A stretch of DNA of 64,000 bases, from positions 50,932 through 114,931 of IMG/VR virus record IMGVR_UViG_3300036766_000837; one strand, written 5' to 3'. Each line of letters begins with the position of its first letter. The first letter of the stretch is position 1. Positions 26,893 through 35,343 of the stretch are shown here, piece after piece. Position numbers and translations under genes: made by a program. The DNA comes from a virus. A model generated the notes under the pieces. The model worked only from the letters and a program-made list of their open reading frames with translations, was not told the DNA's origin and did not search any database.

Positions 26893-29244
26893 TTATTTGT
26901 CCCACTCATCAGAGTAGAACGCTCCACCCCAGATTGAATCTGAAGTTTCTGCTTTTACTAAATCTTCTGTGTTAACTTCGGAAGATTTCTTCCCACCGCC
27001 AGAATTCTCAATGGCATCTATTCTCTTAGCCAATTCAGAAAATTTATCATCGAAATAATCTGCGATAACTTTCTTTAAATCTTCAGGTTGTTCGGCTGCG
27101 CCTAGATCGGCATGAGGGAGAACGTTCGCAGGAGTAAAATCATTAGTCCCTACATCCGCCCCAACACCGTCTGTTGAAATCGCGTCGGGAGTAACTTTCT
27201 CCGGACCAACATCAGCAGCGGGAAGGGCCGTTTCCTTTGCAACGGTTACCTCTACCGCATTAAGCGTGGCTCCACCATCATTTGCATTAGAAGTGCCGAC
27301 ACCGGCTTCGCCAGGATCAGAACCAACGGTCTTTCCAGCACCATCTTCGCTGTTCAAATCTTGAACACCGGCAAACGCCTTAAGAACCTCTTCGGCTTCT
27401 CTCTTGGCAACTTCAAAGATATCGGCAATCTTTTCTAGTACCTGTTCGTAGTTTTCCAAACCGGATATTTCACCTCCCTTATCATTGGAAGCATCTTTGG
27501 TATGCAAAAGTGGAAATATTGTCCTTAACATTTCAACAATATTACCAGAACTATCCTTTTGCAACTTAAGCACCAAATCAGCCTTCTTTGCATCATTAGA
27601 AGTGTTAGGTCCTACAACCCTCCCTCCAGAGAACTTATGTCCCGAACCAAATGCCTTATTTGCGGCAGAAGCAATTTTTCTTCCTATCGCGGCCCATTGA
27701 GACATGGAATAACCACCTGCTTGTCTTTGATTGGGATGATTGAAATACACCATAGCCGCCCTTACCCTCGCCGAAGAATCTATCGGATATTTATAATTGG
27801 CAGGGTCGGCATATTGACTTCTATTTGTAGGTTTGCCCTTAGGAGGAGTCTTACTAGCATTGGTAATTGCTTTATACAAATCCTCTTCAGTCAAAGCCTC
27901 AAAAAATGCAACCTCTTCATCGTCATATATTTTTTTATATTGAACCTCATCATTAGATTTGGTGCGGCCCTTTAGGACTTCAAGTATTTTTTCGGCAGCC
28001 TCTTTGAGACCATCATAGGAATCCTTGTTACCTTCCGCTTTCATCGCACCCTGTTGCGGGCCTCCCTCTGGGAGACTAGTTTGTGTAATAAGTTCTGGGT
28101 TCGCATTTTCTATCTTAGGAGTTGGCGATACTTCTGTCATTTCAAATTGGTTTGTCTCCTTATTATATATTTCTGTCTGATTTGTGCCACCTGTCATATC
28201 AAAATCTTCGGTAACAACATATTTATCTGGATTCTGTATCATCTCGCTGCCACTAATGTCTTCTGTATATACATCGCCAGCCTTATTAAGTTTGAATTCG
28301 TCAACCATCTTTTTCAAATCACTCACTCCCAAAACTTCTGAAACCTCGCCAATCTTAATCATCATGGCGTCACAACTAACACATTCAATGGTAGTTGCTT
28401 CTATATTATCAGTCTTTGCAACATCACAAGGTTCACAATAAAATAAAGCACGGTTTTCAATAATCGCATCCCCAACAGTTAATTCATCATCTTCTAACTT
28501 TAGCAAGGTAGCCCCTTTAGATATATCTTGGAATACTGTTAGGGGATTCATTGGATTATCTACAACCGAAAGTTCTGCTAAATGGTATTTAGTAATCCTC
28601 ATAATATTTCTTACCGAATATTTATCGTCATTTACTGGTTTAACAATATCTGGCCTTCTTTCGAGAACCTTTCCTCCGACCGAATAACCGGAAAGGGTTC
28701 CATCTAAAACTTTCTGCCAGGTATCTTCTGCCCCTTTAGAAATTCTAGACTTTACCCATACACCGTTATAAGAATTTCCGGATTCATCGGTATATTTCTT
28801 CTCTGAAATATCAATAGCTTTTCCAACCGCTATTGGCGCGTGCATCTCACGAATATTTCCAATCCAGGTTTTAAAAGCTTCTTGTGAGGCAGTAAAATCT
28901 ACAACCTCCCCAACCTTATCAATATTGTCTAGAGTTGCAAAGCCCTCAACGGTTCTATCTTTAACGTTAATTTTCGAGAAAGGAATCCCAAAAGCAATAT
29001 TGTCACCATCAATTGCTATGGTTGCTTTCAGAACATCTTCAGTCATTTTCACCCACCTTTCTCCTTTTTTATGATATCCAGCATTTTTAACAGCAAACCA
29101 AGCAATTCTGGCCGCTGAAGAATCATCCGCCCCTCCACCCTTTGCGGAATTAAATGCCGAGGTCCATACGCGTTTAGCGTGACCTGGAAGTTTTTTAATG
29201 CCGGGATTTCTGGCTTCCGCTTCTGCAACACTTTTATAGGGCAT
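26893..29244 (-). CDS. ChaB domain - XkdF-like prohead protease - scaffold-like fusion
   Basis: This 783-residue multidomain protein begins with a ChaB-type domain in residues 1-65 (KLPGHAKRVWTSAFNSA ... ARIAWFAVKNAG). A prohead protease domain of the XkdF type follows at about 68-250 (VEGFATLDNIDKVGEVVDF, YHLAELSVVDNPMNP). Next come a CxxC...CxxC zinc ribbon (CEPCDVAKT ... CVSCDAMM) and a second domain at about 480-555 (SSARVRAAMVYFNHPNQ, WAAIGRKIASAANKAFGSGHKFSG). The C-terminus is acidic and coiled-coil-like (DDKFSELAKRIDAIEN), suiting a scaffold. No clear ribosome site precedes ATG 29244, but a strong one precedes the internal ATG at 29046, so a shorter product lacking ChaB is likely too. 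Confidence 0.82.
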   Translation of the reverse strand: MPYKSVAEAEARNPGIKKLPGHAKRVWTSAFNSAKGGGADDSSAARIAWFAVKNAGYHKKGERWVKMTEDVLKATIAIDGDNIAFGIPFSKINVKDRTVEGFATLDNIDKVGEVVDFTASQEAFKTWIGNIREMHAPIAVGKAIDISEKKYTDESGNSYNGVWVKSRISKGAEDTWQKVLDGTLSGYSVGGKVLERRPDIVKPVNDDKYSVRNIMRITKYHLAELSVVDNPMNPLTVFQDISKGATLLKLEDDELTVGDAIIENRALFYCEPCDVAKTDNIEATTIECVSCDAMMIKIGEVSEVLGVSDLKKMVDEFKLNKAGDVYTEDISGSEMIQNPDKYVVTEDFDMTGGTNQTEIYNKETNQFEMTEVSPTPKIENANPELITQTSLPEGGPQQGAMKAEGNKDSYDGLKEAAEKILEVLKGRTKSNDEVQYKKIYDDEEVAFFEALTEEDLYKAITNASKTPPKGKPTNRSQYADPANYKYPIDSSARVRAAMVYFNHPNQRQAGGYSMSQWAAIGRKIASAANKAFGSGHKFSGGRVVGPNTSNDAKKADLVLKLQKDSSGNIVEMLRTIFPLLHTKDASNDKGGEISGLENYEQVLEKIADIFEVAKREAEEVLKAFAGVQDLNSEDGAGKTVGSDPGEAGVGTSNANDGGATLNAVEVTVAKETALPAADVGPEKVTPDAISTDGVGADVGTNDFTPANVLPHADLGAAEQPEDLKKVIADYFDDKFSELAKRIDAIENSGGGKKSSEVNTEDLVKAETSDSIWGGAFYSDEWDK

Positions 29245-29284
29245 TCTAGTTCATTTTATAGTTTTATTGTATAAAAATGCAAGT

Positions 29285-30880
29285 TTACTTTGCTGGTTCC
29301 TCTCCTAAATCTTGCGCTTCTCCCCGCTGTTTCCTTTGACCAATCTGATCGGCCGGACTGGGAGTTCGTGGTTTTGCTCCTTCTGATGTCTTCTGTCCTG
29401 GACCACCCGCATTCGGTCCTTTCTGGAACGGAAGCATGTCATCTCCCCCCAGAGTTGTTGGATATCCGATTTCTGACCTAATCTCATTAGGTTTAAGGGC
29501 TTGAATTCTGGCATACCTATCATGGATTCTGGATTTGATATCTGCATCAATAATATTCGACTGAATGAATTCCAACTTGAAGTGTTTAGTAAATTCCTTA
29601 ACAATCTTATTTACCCTCTTCTCAATCCGTTTCTGTTCAGGCTCACATACCTGTTCTTTAAATGTTTTATCCGCATCTCTAGAAACCGCAAGGTTCATAT
29701 CCGAAAAAATGGAAACTTTGCCAGGTGGAACCCTATGGGCCATAAGAATTTCTGTTCTATTCTCCTTAAGGTAATTTATGAATGAAGATTCTTGAACCCC
29801 AACCTCAAGAGCCTTAAACTCCGCATCCACTTGCTGACCAATACTTGCAGGCAACGGAATGTATAGAGTTCCGTGGTTATTTCCCTTAAGTTCATTCCTG
29901 AAATAATTTATAAGATTTTCTTCCGCTTTTGCCGAAAGTTTCGCGCCCTTTAAAATGAAGGCGTATCTCGGTATCGATTTATTTTCGAAATAGTCGATAT
30001 TATATTGTTTCGCAAGTTTGTCTCCCAAAACTGCCGAAAGCGCGGGAATTATATCGGGAATACCATAGTATGTAGAATTCGGAGAATACTTCTTGAAATG
30101 AATTATTTCATTTGGTTGGTTATCATTCTTAAGCGGATTTGAAGTTTCGATATCTCCAAAATTCCTAAAGAAAGTATATTTATTCGAAACAAGTTGTATG
30201 AAGCCATCCCTTAACGCCCGAATCCTCATAGTTTGCCCCGGAACATGCCCCAAATAACCAATAGTTTCGTTTAGGTTTCTGCCAACTTCAAGATAGCCAT
30301 TTCCCATAGATTCAACATCTGTCCAAACATTGGTCATTATTTCATTGAATTCTTCTTCTCCAGTAATTTCATCAACAGTTTCATCTAAACGAATCTTTTC
30401 TTGTTTCAATTTTTTCATCAAATCTTGGAGGTCTTGTTCTCCATTTATCTGGGCTTGTTCGATATCCATTTGGGTTCGTGGATTCTCCACCCATTTATAT
30501 CCCAACCCAACGATATTGATTGCCTTCATCGTAACCGCAGCATTGTGGGCAGCATTTTGCTCATATACCTTTGCCAAATTATCTAAGTTATATGGGGGAG
30601 AAACTATCTGTAAAATATCATACCCCGTAATAACCTCTAATGATTTTGCCTTTGATTTAACTCCATCACTCTTTGCCAGTCTGGCGGCTCGCCTTTTTAT
30701 ATGTTGAGGAAGCCCCGTCATATCTAATTTCAAAAAGGGATCGGAAATCTTTTCCTTTCTTTTAGGAGCCTTTATATTATAAACTTCAATTTCAGCCTGT
30801 TCTCCCTCTAAATCTAAAGAAATCTCCTCAATTTTCTCTCCATGCTTAATAACATCATTGATTTCTTTTTTAGTTACCAT
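29285..30880 (-). CDS. portal protein
   Basis: This 531-residue protein forms the dodecameric portal through which DNA passes. It shows the PBSX/HK97 portal pattern: a wing region (NLAKVYEQNAAHNAAVTMKA), YLEVGRN, GIPDIIPALSAVLGDKLAKQYN and the stem region LMAHRVPPGKVSI. The C-terminus is Pro/Gly-rich and disordered. It overlaps the previous gene by 11 bases; GGAGAG precedes the ATG. The gene order portal, protease, capsid is standard. Confidence 0.92.
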   Translation of the reverse strand: MVTKKEINDVIKHGEKIEEISLDLEGEQAEIEVYNIKAPKRKEKISDPFLKLDMTGLPQHIKRRAARLAKSDGVKSKAKSLEVITGYDILQIVSPPYNLDNLAKVYEQNAAHNAAVTMKAINIVGLGYKWVENPRTQMDIEQAQINGEQDLQDLMKKLKQEKIRLDETVDEITGEEEFNEIMTNVWTDVESMGNGYLEVGRNLNETIGYLGHVPGQTMRIRALRDGFIQLVSNKYTFFRNFGDIETSNPLKNDNQPNEIIHFKKYSPNSTYYGIPDIIPALSAVLGDKLAKQYNIDYFENKSIPRYAFILKGAKLSAKAEENLINYFRNELKGNNHGTLYIPLPASIGQQVDAEFKALEVGVQESSFINYLKENRTEILMAHRVPPGKVSIFSDMNLAVSRDADKTFKEQVCEPEQKRIEKRVNKIVKEFTKHFKLEFIQSNIIDADIKSRIHDRYARIQALKPNEIRSEIGYPTTLGGDDMLPFQKGPNAGGPGQKTSEGAKPRTPSPADQIGQRKQRGEAQDLGEEPAK

Positions 30881-31229
30881 TTTTTCTCTCCATACGTTTA
30901 TCTTCTATCTCTATAAGAGCGGCGTCCTGTTCATCAGGAATTTCGCCCTCAAGAAGTCTTGCCATCTGCTCATCTGCTTCCATATGAGAAATCTTGCGCC
31001 CAATTCGCCAGGCGGGACGCCCCCCTTTGATTCCCATAGACCTAATCATTTGTCTCATCTTATATTCAACAAGTTTATCCCCCATGGTTAAACTTTCTGA
31101 ACATAAGAACTCTCCCCCTTCATTACCTACAAAAGTTCCATCCGGCATTACCCATACACATACATATTTCTGTTTATAGCCAGGAGGTAGCCACAATGCC
31201 TCACCTTTAAGTCCTTTTGATCTATTCAT
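30870..31229 (-). CDS. small protein upstream of portal
   Basis: This 119-residue protein is not recognised. It contains LPPGYKQKYVCVWVMPDGTFV, then a basic middle (GIKGGRPAWRIGRKISHME), and a charged C-terminal helix. It is first in the structural operon, behind a good promoter, in the place where a terminase subunit would often lie, but no ATPase or nuclease motif is present. Confidence 0.6.
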   Translation of the reverse strand: MNRSKGLKGEALWLPPGYKQKYVCVWVMPDGTFVGNEGGEFLCSESLTMGDKLVEYKMRQMIRSMGIKGGRPAWRIGRKISHMEADEQMARLLEGEIPDEQDAALIEIEDKRMERKNGN

Positions 31230-31246
31230 TAGTCATCATCGTCTAA

Positions 31247-31276
31247 ATTATACAAAATCTGGCCCTACAAATGCAA
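31247..31276 (-). promoter_or_regulatory. sigma70-like promoter for the structural operon
   Basis: On the minus strand TTGCAT (31271-31276) and a consensus TATAAT (31247-31252) are 18 bases apart and end 17 bases before the first head gene. It lies directly downstream of the tRNA pair and its hairpin. Confidence 0.65.
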
Positions 31277-31329
31277 ATTTTGTCGATATGAATTATTCAA
31301 CAATCTGACTAAATTTGTTCAATAAACGC

Positions 31330-31353
31330 GGAGGCCCGCCGAAGCGGGCCTCC
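31330..31353 (-). terminator. stem-loop after tRNA pair
   Basis: A perfect 10-bp GC-rich stem (GGAGGCCCGC) with loop CGAA lies 30 bases past the tRNA-Trp gene. The T run after it is short (GTTTATT), so it may end the tRNA transcript or shape its 3' end. Confidence 0.6.
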
Positions 31354-31382
31354 ACCCAGCCGTCGAAGCGGCCAGGTCTGCG

Positions 31383-31450
31383 CATCGGGCCAAGGAATCG
31401 AACCCTGTCTCACGGCTTTGGAGGCCGTTACGCTCCCCAGCGTGCCCGAT
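31383..31450 (-). tRNA. tRNA-Trp (CCA anticodon), short D arm
   Basis: The acceptor stem ATCGGGC/GCCCGAT pairs fully, and the discriminator is G as in tRNA-Trp. The anticodon stem ACGGC/GCCGT encloses CTCCAAA, giving anticodon CCA. The T arm is CAGGG-TTCGATT-CCTTG. The D region is only 15 bases long with a four-base GGGG loop, several bases shorter than normal. CCA is not encoded. Confidence 0.82.
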
Positions 31451-31488
31451 AACCTACCTTGATTCGCAAAGCACCAAGCCTTCAACCG

Positions 31489-31560
31489 TCGCGGCGGCGA
31501 GATTCGAACTCGCGGCTTCGGAGAATGAGTCCGATATGCTACCTATTGCACCACACCGCA
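31489..31560 (-). tRNA. tRNA-Met-like (CAT anticodon)
   Basis: The acceptor TGCGGTG/CGCCGCG pairs with two G-T wobbles, and the discriminator is A. The anticodon stem TCGGA/TCCGA encloses CTCATTC, giving CAT with T at position 37, which is unusual. The T arm GCGAG-TTCGAAT-CTCGC is perfect. CAT can belong to elongator, initiator or modified Ile tRNA; the T1-G72 pair does not settle this. CCA is not encoded. Confidence 0.8.
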
Positions 31561-31563
31561 ATA

Positions 31564-31707
31564 TTATTCAACAGGTAAATATTTATGAAATTCATTACAC
31601 TGTTCGCAATATAACATTATACTAGGTAAAAGTTCCCAAAGTTCAATTTCGTCTCCACATTCTGCAACATATATTAAACTATAGTCATCTTCATGGTTAT
31701 TCTTCAT
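31564..31707 (-). CDS. small hypothetical protein
   Basis: This 47-residue protein starts at ATG 31707, with GGGGAA just upstream and within four bases of the previous stop. It is acidic with a C-terminal CEQC pair (MLYCEQCNEFHKYLP) that may bind metal with His. Function unknown. Confidence 0.6.
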   Translation of the reverse strand: MKNNHEDDYSLIYVAECGDEIELWELLPSIMLYCEQCNEFHKYLPVE

Positions 31708-31709
31708 AT

Positions 31710-31934
31710 TTATTCCCCGTGAAATTCCATATAGTCTTCTTTGGTTGGCCATACTCCAGATTCCAAGCCAAGATTTTTTTCTATAGAAGAATTTTCTATA
31801 AAAATAAATAGTCCGTGATAATTTACAGGACATTTATTATGTGCGCCCCATGCTTCGGAATATGGACCGGCCGTAGACGGTATTTCTATCCCCCATCTTC
31901 TACAAAATGAAACTGACTTTAATTCTTGAGTCAT
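31710..31934 (-). CDS. small hypothetical protein
   Basis: This 74-residue protein begins by ATGA overlap with the glycosyltransferase upstream. It contains AGPYSEAWGAHNKCPVNYHG in the middle and an acidic C-terminus. No known domain. Its coupling to the sugar cluster may be only positional. Confidence 0.55.
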   Translation of the reverse strand: MTQELKSVSFCRRWGIEIPSTAGPYSEAWGAHNKCPVNYHGLFIFIENSSIEKNLGLESGVWPTKEDYMEFHGE

Positions 31935-32602
31935 ACCAACCCCCCATATCTTTTAAGGGCATCAAGATAATCATTTGGAGGTTCCCCATTCCAAGGAATC
32001 AAAAATATCTCTTGTTTGGGAGGGCCTCCCCACTTAACTGCATATCTTTCTCTATTTAAAGCAAAATATCTTTGATGTTTTAATTTGACATCTCCCGGAA
32101 GCCTCTTAAGGGTTTCACTTCCCAGATGTTGAAGATTGGCGGGGATATAACCAACTTTATCTTTGTTTTTTATATCCATTCTATATGCGAAATCATTATC
32201 TTCAAAATAGGCTGGATAAAACCCTTCATCAAAAAAACCTACATCTGAAAAAACAATGGGATTAACCACAAATGTATCCCATCCAGAACAATTTACCCCT
32301 TGTGCGCCACAAAACCATAAATCTTCTTCCACAACTTTATTTATTATTGTTTGCAAACAATCTTCCCCAATAATCGTATCATCAGCAGAATAGACTATAT
32401 AATTACAGTTCTCATTGATAGCTCTCTTAAATCCCTTATTGAGAGTAGTAGCAAGCGACACCTCAAAATTGAAATTGGGAACAATATAGAATTCCTTGGG
32501 ATATGGATAAGTTCTTACGATACTATCAAGATGATTAGGCATCAAATCCCAGTTTCCCACCGTTAAGGTTACAATCCCGACCTTTATCGAACTAAAATCC
32601 AT
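31931..32602 (-). CDS. family 2-like glycosyltransferase
   Basis: This protein of about 223 residues starts at ATG 32602 behind GGAGG; an earlier ATG lies at 32614. It has the GT-A layout: IVTLTVGNWDLMPNHLDSI near the start, a DD metal-binding pair in YSADDTIIGEDCL, and FEDNDFAYRM later, which is typical of family 2 enzymes acting on surface glycans. It overlaps the aminotransferase end and closes the first sugar operon. The sugar and acceptor are unknown. Confidence 0.75.
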   Translation of the reverse strand: MDFSSIKVGIVTLTVGNWDLMPNHLDSIVRTYPYPKEFYIVPNFNFEVSLATTLNKGFKRAINENCNYIVYSADDTIIGEDCLQTIINKVVEEDLWFCGAQGVNCSGWDTFVVNPIVFSDVGFFDEGFYPAYFEDNDFAYRMDIKNKDKVGYIPANLQHLGSETLKRLPGDVKLKHQRYFALNRERYAVKWGGPPKQEIFLIPWNGEPPNDYLDALKRYGGLV

Positions 32603-33716
32603 ATAATCCTCCATCAAAATTATACTTGGCAATCCATTGCTTCACAAGTTGTATTATCAATTCAATATCTTCATCTCTGAGCCACCAACCAACGGGTATA
32701 CACACCATAGTTTCGAACCACTTGTCCAAATATGGCAATTTGGCTCTATATTCACTGAAACAAGAAAATCTGTCATTCCTATTATGGGTTTGAGATACTC
32801 CCACCCCATTTTGCTTCATAAATTTCTCAAATTTTATCGGGTGAGGAACATGTATGGTATATAACCAGAAGGATGATTCTCTATCCTTGGGCCATTCAGG
32901 GAGAAGTTTCATCTGAACAAGTTCATCATATTTCGCGGCATTTTCTCTATGAGATTTAACAATATTCGTTGAGGCGTAGTGGATATTTGCAAGTCCTATC
33001 GTTGCATTGATATCATTCATATGAAACTTGAAACCTACCTCTGGAATATCTTGCCGACACCGCATAGCATCACCGCTAGTTCTATCCAATCCATACCATC
33101 TCAAGAGTTTTGCTCTTTCATATTGCTCGGCAGGAGTAATAAGCAACCCTCCATCTCCAGTAGTTAGATTCTTAATTGCTTGGAATGAATAACAAATATA
33201 ATTTCCTCCGCCCACCGATAGGGGTTGACCTTTGTATGTAGCCATAAATGCATGGGCAGCATCTTCGATTATTGGAATCCCATTGGCAACTTCTCTCAGG
33301 GTAGAATAGTCACAAGGTAATCCTCCCCAATCTACCACCATAATCGCCTTTATCTGATTTCTACCCCAACGGTTAATAGCCCATTTTAACGATTCAGGAG
33401 ACATATTCCCATACTTATCTACATCTGTCCAAACTATATCTGCCCCTCTTGCGGCAATAACTTCGTTCGTTGCTGAACAGGTCATCGGTGTCGAAATAAT
33501 ATAATCTCCTGGACCAACACCGATGAGATGGAGGGCAAGATATAAAGCCGAAGTTCCTGAATTTACGGTAACCCCATATTCAAATTGCAAACATTCCTTC
33601 AATTTTGATTCGAACTCATCTACCTTCGGCCCTTGACCGATATATCCAGATTCTAAAACTTCGCCAACCATATATCTTGCCAATGGATTCATATAAACCT
33701 GGAATTGTGAGATCAT
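32592..33716 (-). CDS. DegT/DnrJ/EryC1/StrS-family sugar aminotransferase
   Basis: This protein of about 374 residues is a PLP-dependent enzyme that aminates keto-sugars bound to nucleotides. GTSALYLALHLIGVGPGD binds cofactor phosphate, IIEDAAHAF holds the PLP-ring Asp, and SFQAIKNLTTGDGG holds the Schiff-base Lys. Start: ATG 33716 with GGAG ahead, three bases after the stop of the upstream gene. It should work with a nucleotide-sugar dehydratase or epimerase; an epimerase is encoded at 43.5 kb and the GNAT at 35.3 kb could acetylate the amine. Confidence 0.9.
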   Translation of the reverse strand: MISQFQVYMNPLARYMVGEVLESGYIGQGPKVDEFESKLKECLQFEYGVTVNSGTSALYLALHLIGVGPGDYIISTPMTCSATNEVIAARGADIVWTDVDKYGNMSPESLKWAINRWGRNQIKAIMVVDWGGLPCDYSTLREVANGIPIIEDAAHAFMATYKGQPLSVGGGNYICYSFQAIKNLTTGDGGLLITPAEQYERAKLLRWYGLDRTSGDAMRCRQDIPEVGFKFHMNDINATIGLANIHYASTNIVKSHRENAAKYDELVQMKLLPEWPKDRESSFWLYTIHVPHPIKFEKFMKQNGVGVSQTHNRNDRFSCFSEYRAKLPYLDKWFETMVCIPVGWWLRDEDIELIIQLVKQWIAKYNFDGGLYGF

Positions 33717-33718
33717 TT

Positions 33719-34501
33719 TTACTCCATCCAGCCAGTCACATCTGATATTTTTAAATCTTCTGGAGGACAACCATATATCGCATCTTCGCTCATCGCATCT
33801 CCTGAAAGTCTACCCATCTTCACGCTCAAAGCCTTCCTATGTTCTCGTCTATATACCGCAGGAGTCTTGAGATACCCATAACTCATATGGAGACCCGCCA
33901 AGTTATAAATATATTCTATATCCCAGGAATGGGCCTGGTCAACTGGTCTTGGAATCCATCGTAAACCTTCATCATGAATACAATTAGTCCTATGAACGAA
34001 ACATCCTAGATTCCACCAATAAATATCATCTGCCTTAAGTTTTGTCACATCATAATTTCCCTTGAATCCCACCTTCCCCTCTGTGAAAGGATTTTGACCA
34101 TCATAGAAATACATCGGCTCCCCGACAACAACATGATAGCTTGAAGAATTCTCAATAAATCTATTTGCGGCCCCTAAGAATTCCGGGGCAAGAATATCAT
34201 CATCACAAAGATATACTATCAACTCATTATTTGGAATCTCTAAAATAACAACATTAGTGTTTTCTACAAATCTTTGGTCGTTTGGGTCTATCCTTTGTTC
34301 TAGAGATATCTGAGGCGCCTTGCATAGTATCAATTTATCATTATCATATTCTTTGGATAATTCTAACACATCAAAATCCGAACCATCATCTAATACCCAA
34401 ACTACAACATCTTGATGAGTTTGATTTACGATAGCACTATCTATAGCCTCACGAAGCATTCTTGGCCGATTATAGGAAAAAAGACAAACATTCACGCGCA
34501 T
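33719..34501 (-). CDS. family 2 glycosyltransferase, tandem copy A
   Basis: This 260-residue GT-A enzyme has CLFSYNRPRMLREAIDSA at the start, DDGSDF for nucleotide binding and YLCDDDILAPEF with the D-x-D metal site. It is a close paralogue of the next gene: SYNRPRML, DDGSDF, CDDDIL and VYRREHRKALS recur in the same order. The genes overlap by about 10 bases. It transfers a sugar from a nucleotide donor; donor and acceptor are unknown. Confidence 0.88.
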   Translation of the reverse strand: MRVNVCLFSYNRPRMLREAIDSAIVNQTHQDVVVWVLDDGSDFDVLELSKEYDNDKLILCKAPQISLEQRIDPNDQRFVENTNVVILEIPNNELIVYLCDDDILAPEFLGAANRFIENSSSYHVVVGEPMYFYDGQNPFTEGKVGFKGNYDVTKLKADDIYWWNLGCFVHRTNCIHDEGLRWIPRPVDQAHSWDIEYIYNLAGLHMSYGYLKTPAVYRREHRKALSVKMGRLSGDAMSEDAIYGCPPEDLKISDVTGWME

Positions 34502-35343
34502 GATTCCATCACTCCAAGAATCTCCTCAGATATAGGGGGCGGAATATAACCGGGCTTATATCTACCATATTTATCTTTTCTTCCCAAAAGAGAACTTAAT
34601 GATTTCTCATGTTCCCTTCTATACACCACCGGAGATTCTAAAACCAAAAATTGGGGATGCATATTCATCATATCATTTATAAATCTGATATCTTGGCTAT
34701 GCCCAAAATTATTACTTTGCCACCTTATATCTTCATCTTTGAAACACAATACTTTATGCGCAAATGTTCCCGTTCCCCAATATAAAGCTTTATCGGAAAA
34801 GTCTCCTGGCATCCCAAATATAGATTCGGTATATGGGTCTTGATTATCATTAAATGTAAATGCTTGGCCCACAGCCACATGCATCTTTGGAGTAGAATCT
34901 AGGGCTTTTGCCGCCCGACTTACCCAATTAACACCTAATATATCATCATCACAAAGATAATTAACTATATCTTCTTTCGAAAGAGTTTCTATAACAGCAT
35001 TTATATTATCTGATAACCTATTATTTTTAACTCGTTCAGTATTATCCATCTTAGGATGTTGATAATATACAACATCAAAATCATGTTCTTTTAATATCTC
35101 ATTATAGAAATAGTCTGAAGAAAAATCCGATCCATCATCTATGATATGCAAAATCAGAGTTTGGTCATTCTGTTTCTTTACACTATCTACCGCATCTTTA
35201 AGCATTCTTGGACGGTTATAACTAAGGAGAAGAACATGCGATTTGGAAATAGCAAGGCTACTACTGTCATTAAGGGTTTGTTTATACCTTCCGATGGCAA
35301 TTTCTCTTTGCTGTTCAAATTGAGGATCGGTTAATTCTGCCAT
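34492..35343 (-). CDS. family 2 glycosyltransferase, tandem copy B
   Basis: This 283-residue paralogue of the gene downstream has a 35-residue N-terminal extension before VLLLSYNRPRMLKDAVDSV. IIDDGSDF and YLCDDDILGVNW hold the donor and metal sites, and VYRREHEKSLS matches the partner. It starts right after the stop of the GNAT gene. The pair probably arose by duplication and may add two sugars in series. Confidence 0.88.
   Translation of the reverse strand: MAELTDPQFEQQREIAIGRYKQTLNDSSSLAISKSHVLLLSYNRPRMLKDAVDSVKKQNDQTLILHIIDDGSDFSSDYFYNEILKEHDFDVVYYQHPKMDNTERVKNNRLSDNINAVIETLSKEDIVNYLCDDDILGVNWVSRAAKALDSTPKMHVAVGQAFTFNDNQDPYTESIFGMPGDFSDKALYWGTGTFAHKVLCFKDEDIRWQSNNFGHSQDIRFINDMMNMHPQFLVLESPVVYRREHEKSLSSLLGRKDKYGRYKPGYIPPPISEEILGVMESCA

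Noticed and set aside
30870-31229. Small or large terminase in front of the portal gene
   Set aside because: The 119-residue protein has no helix-turn-helix, Walker or nuclease motif. No terminase is seen anywhere in the window.
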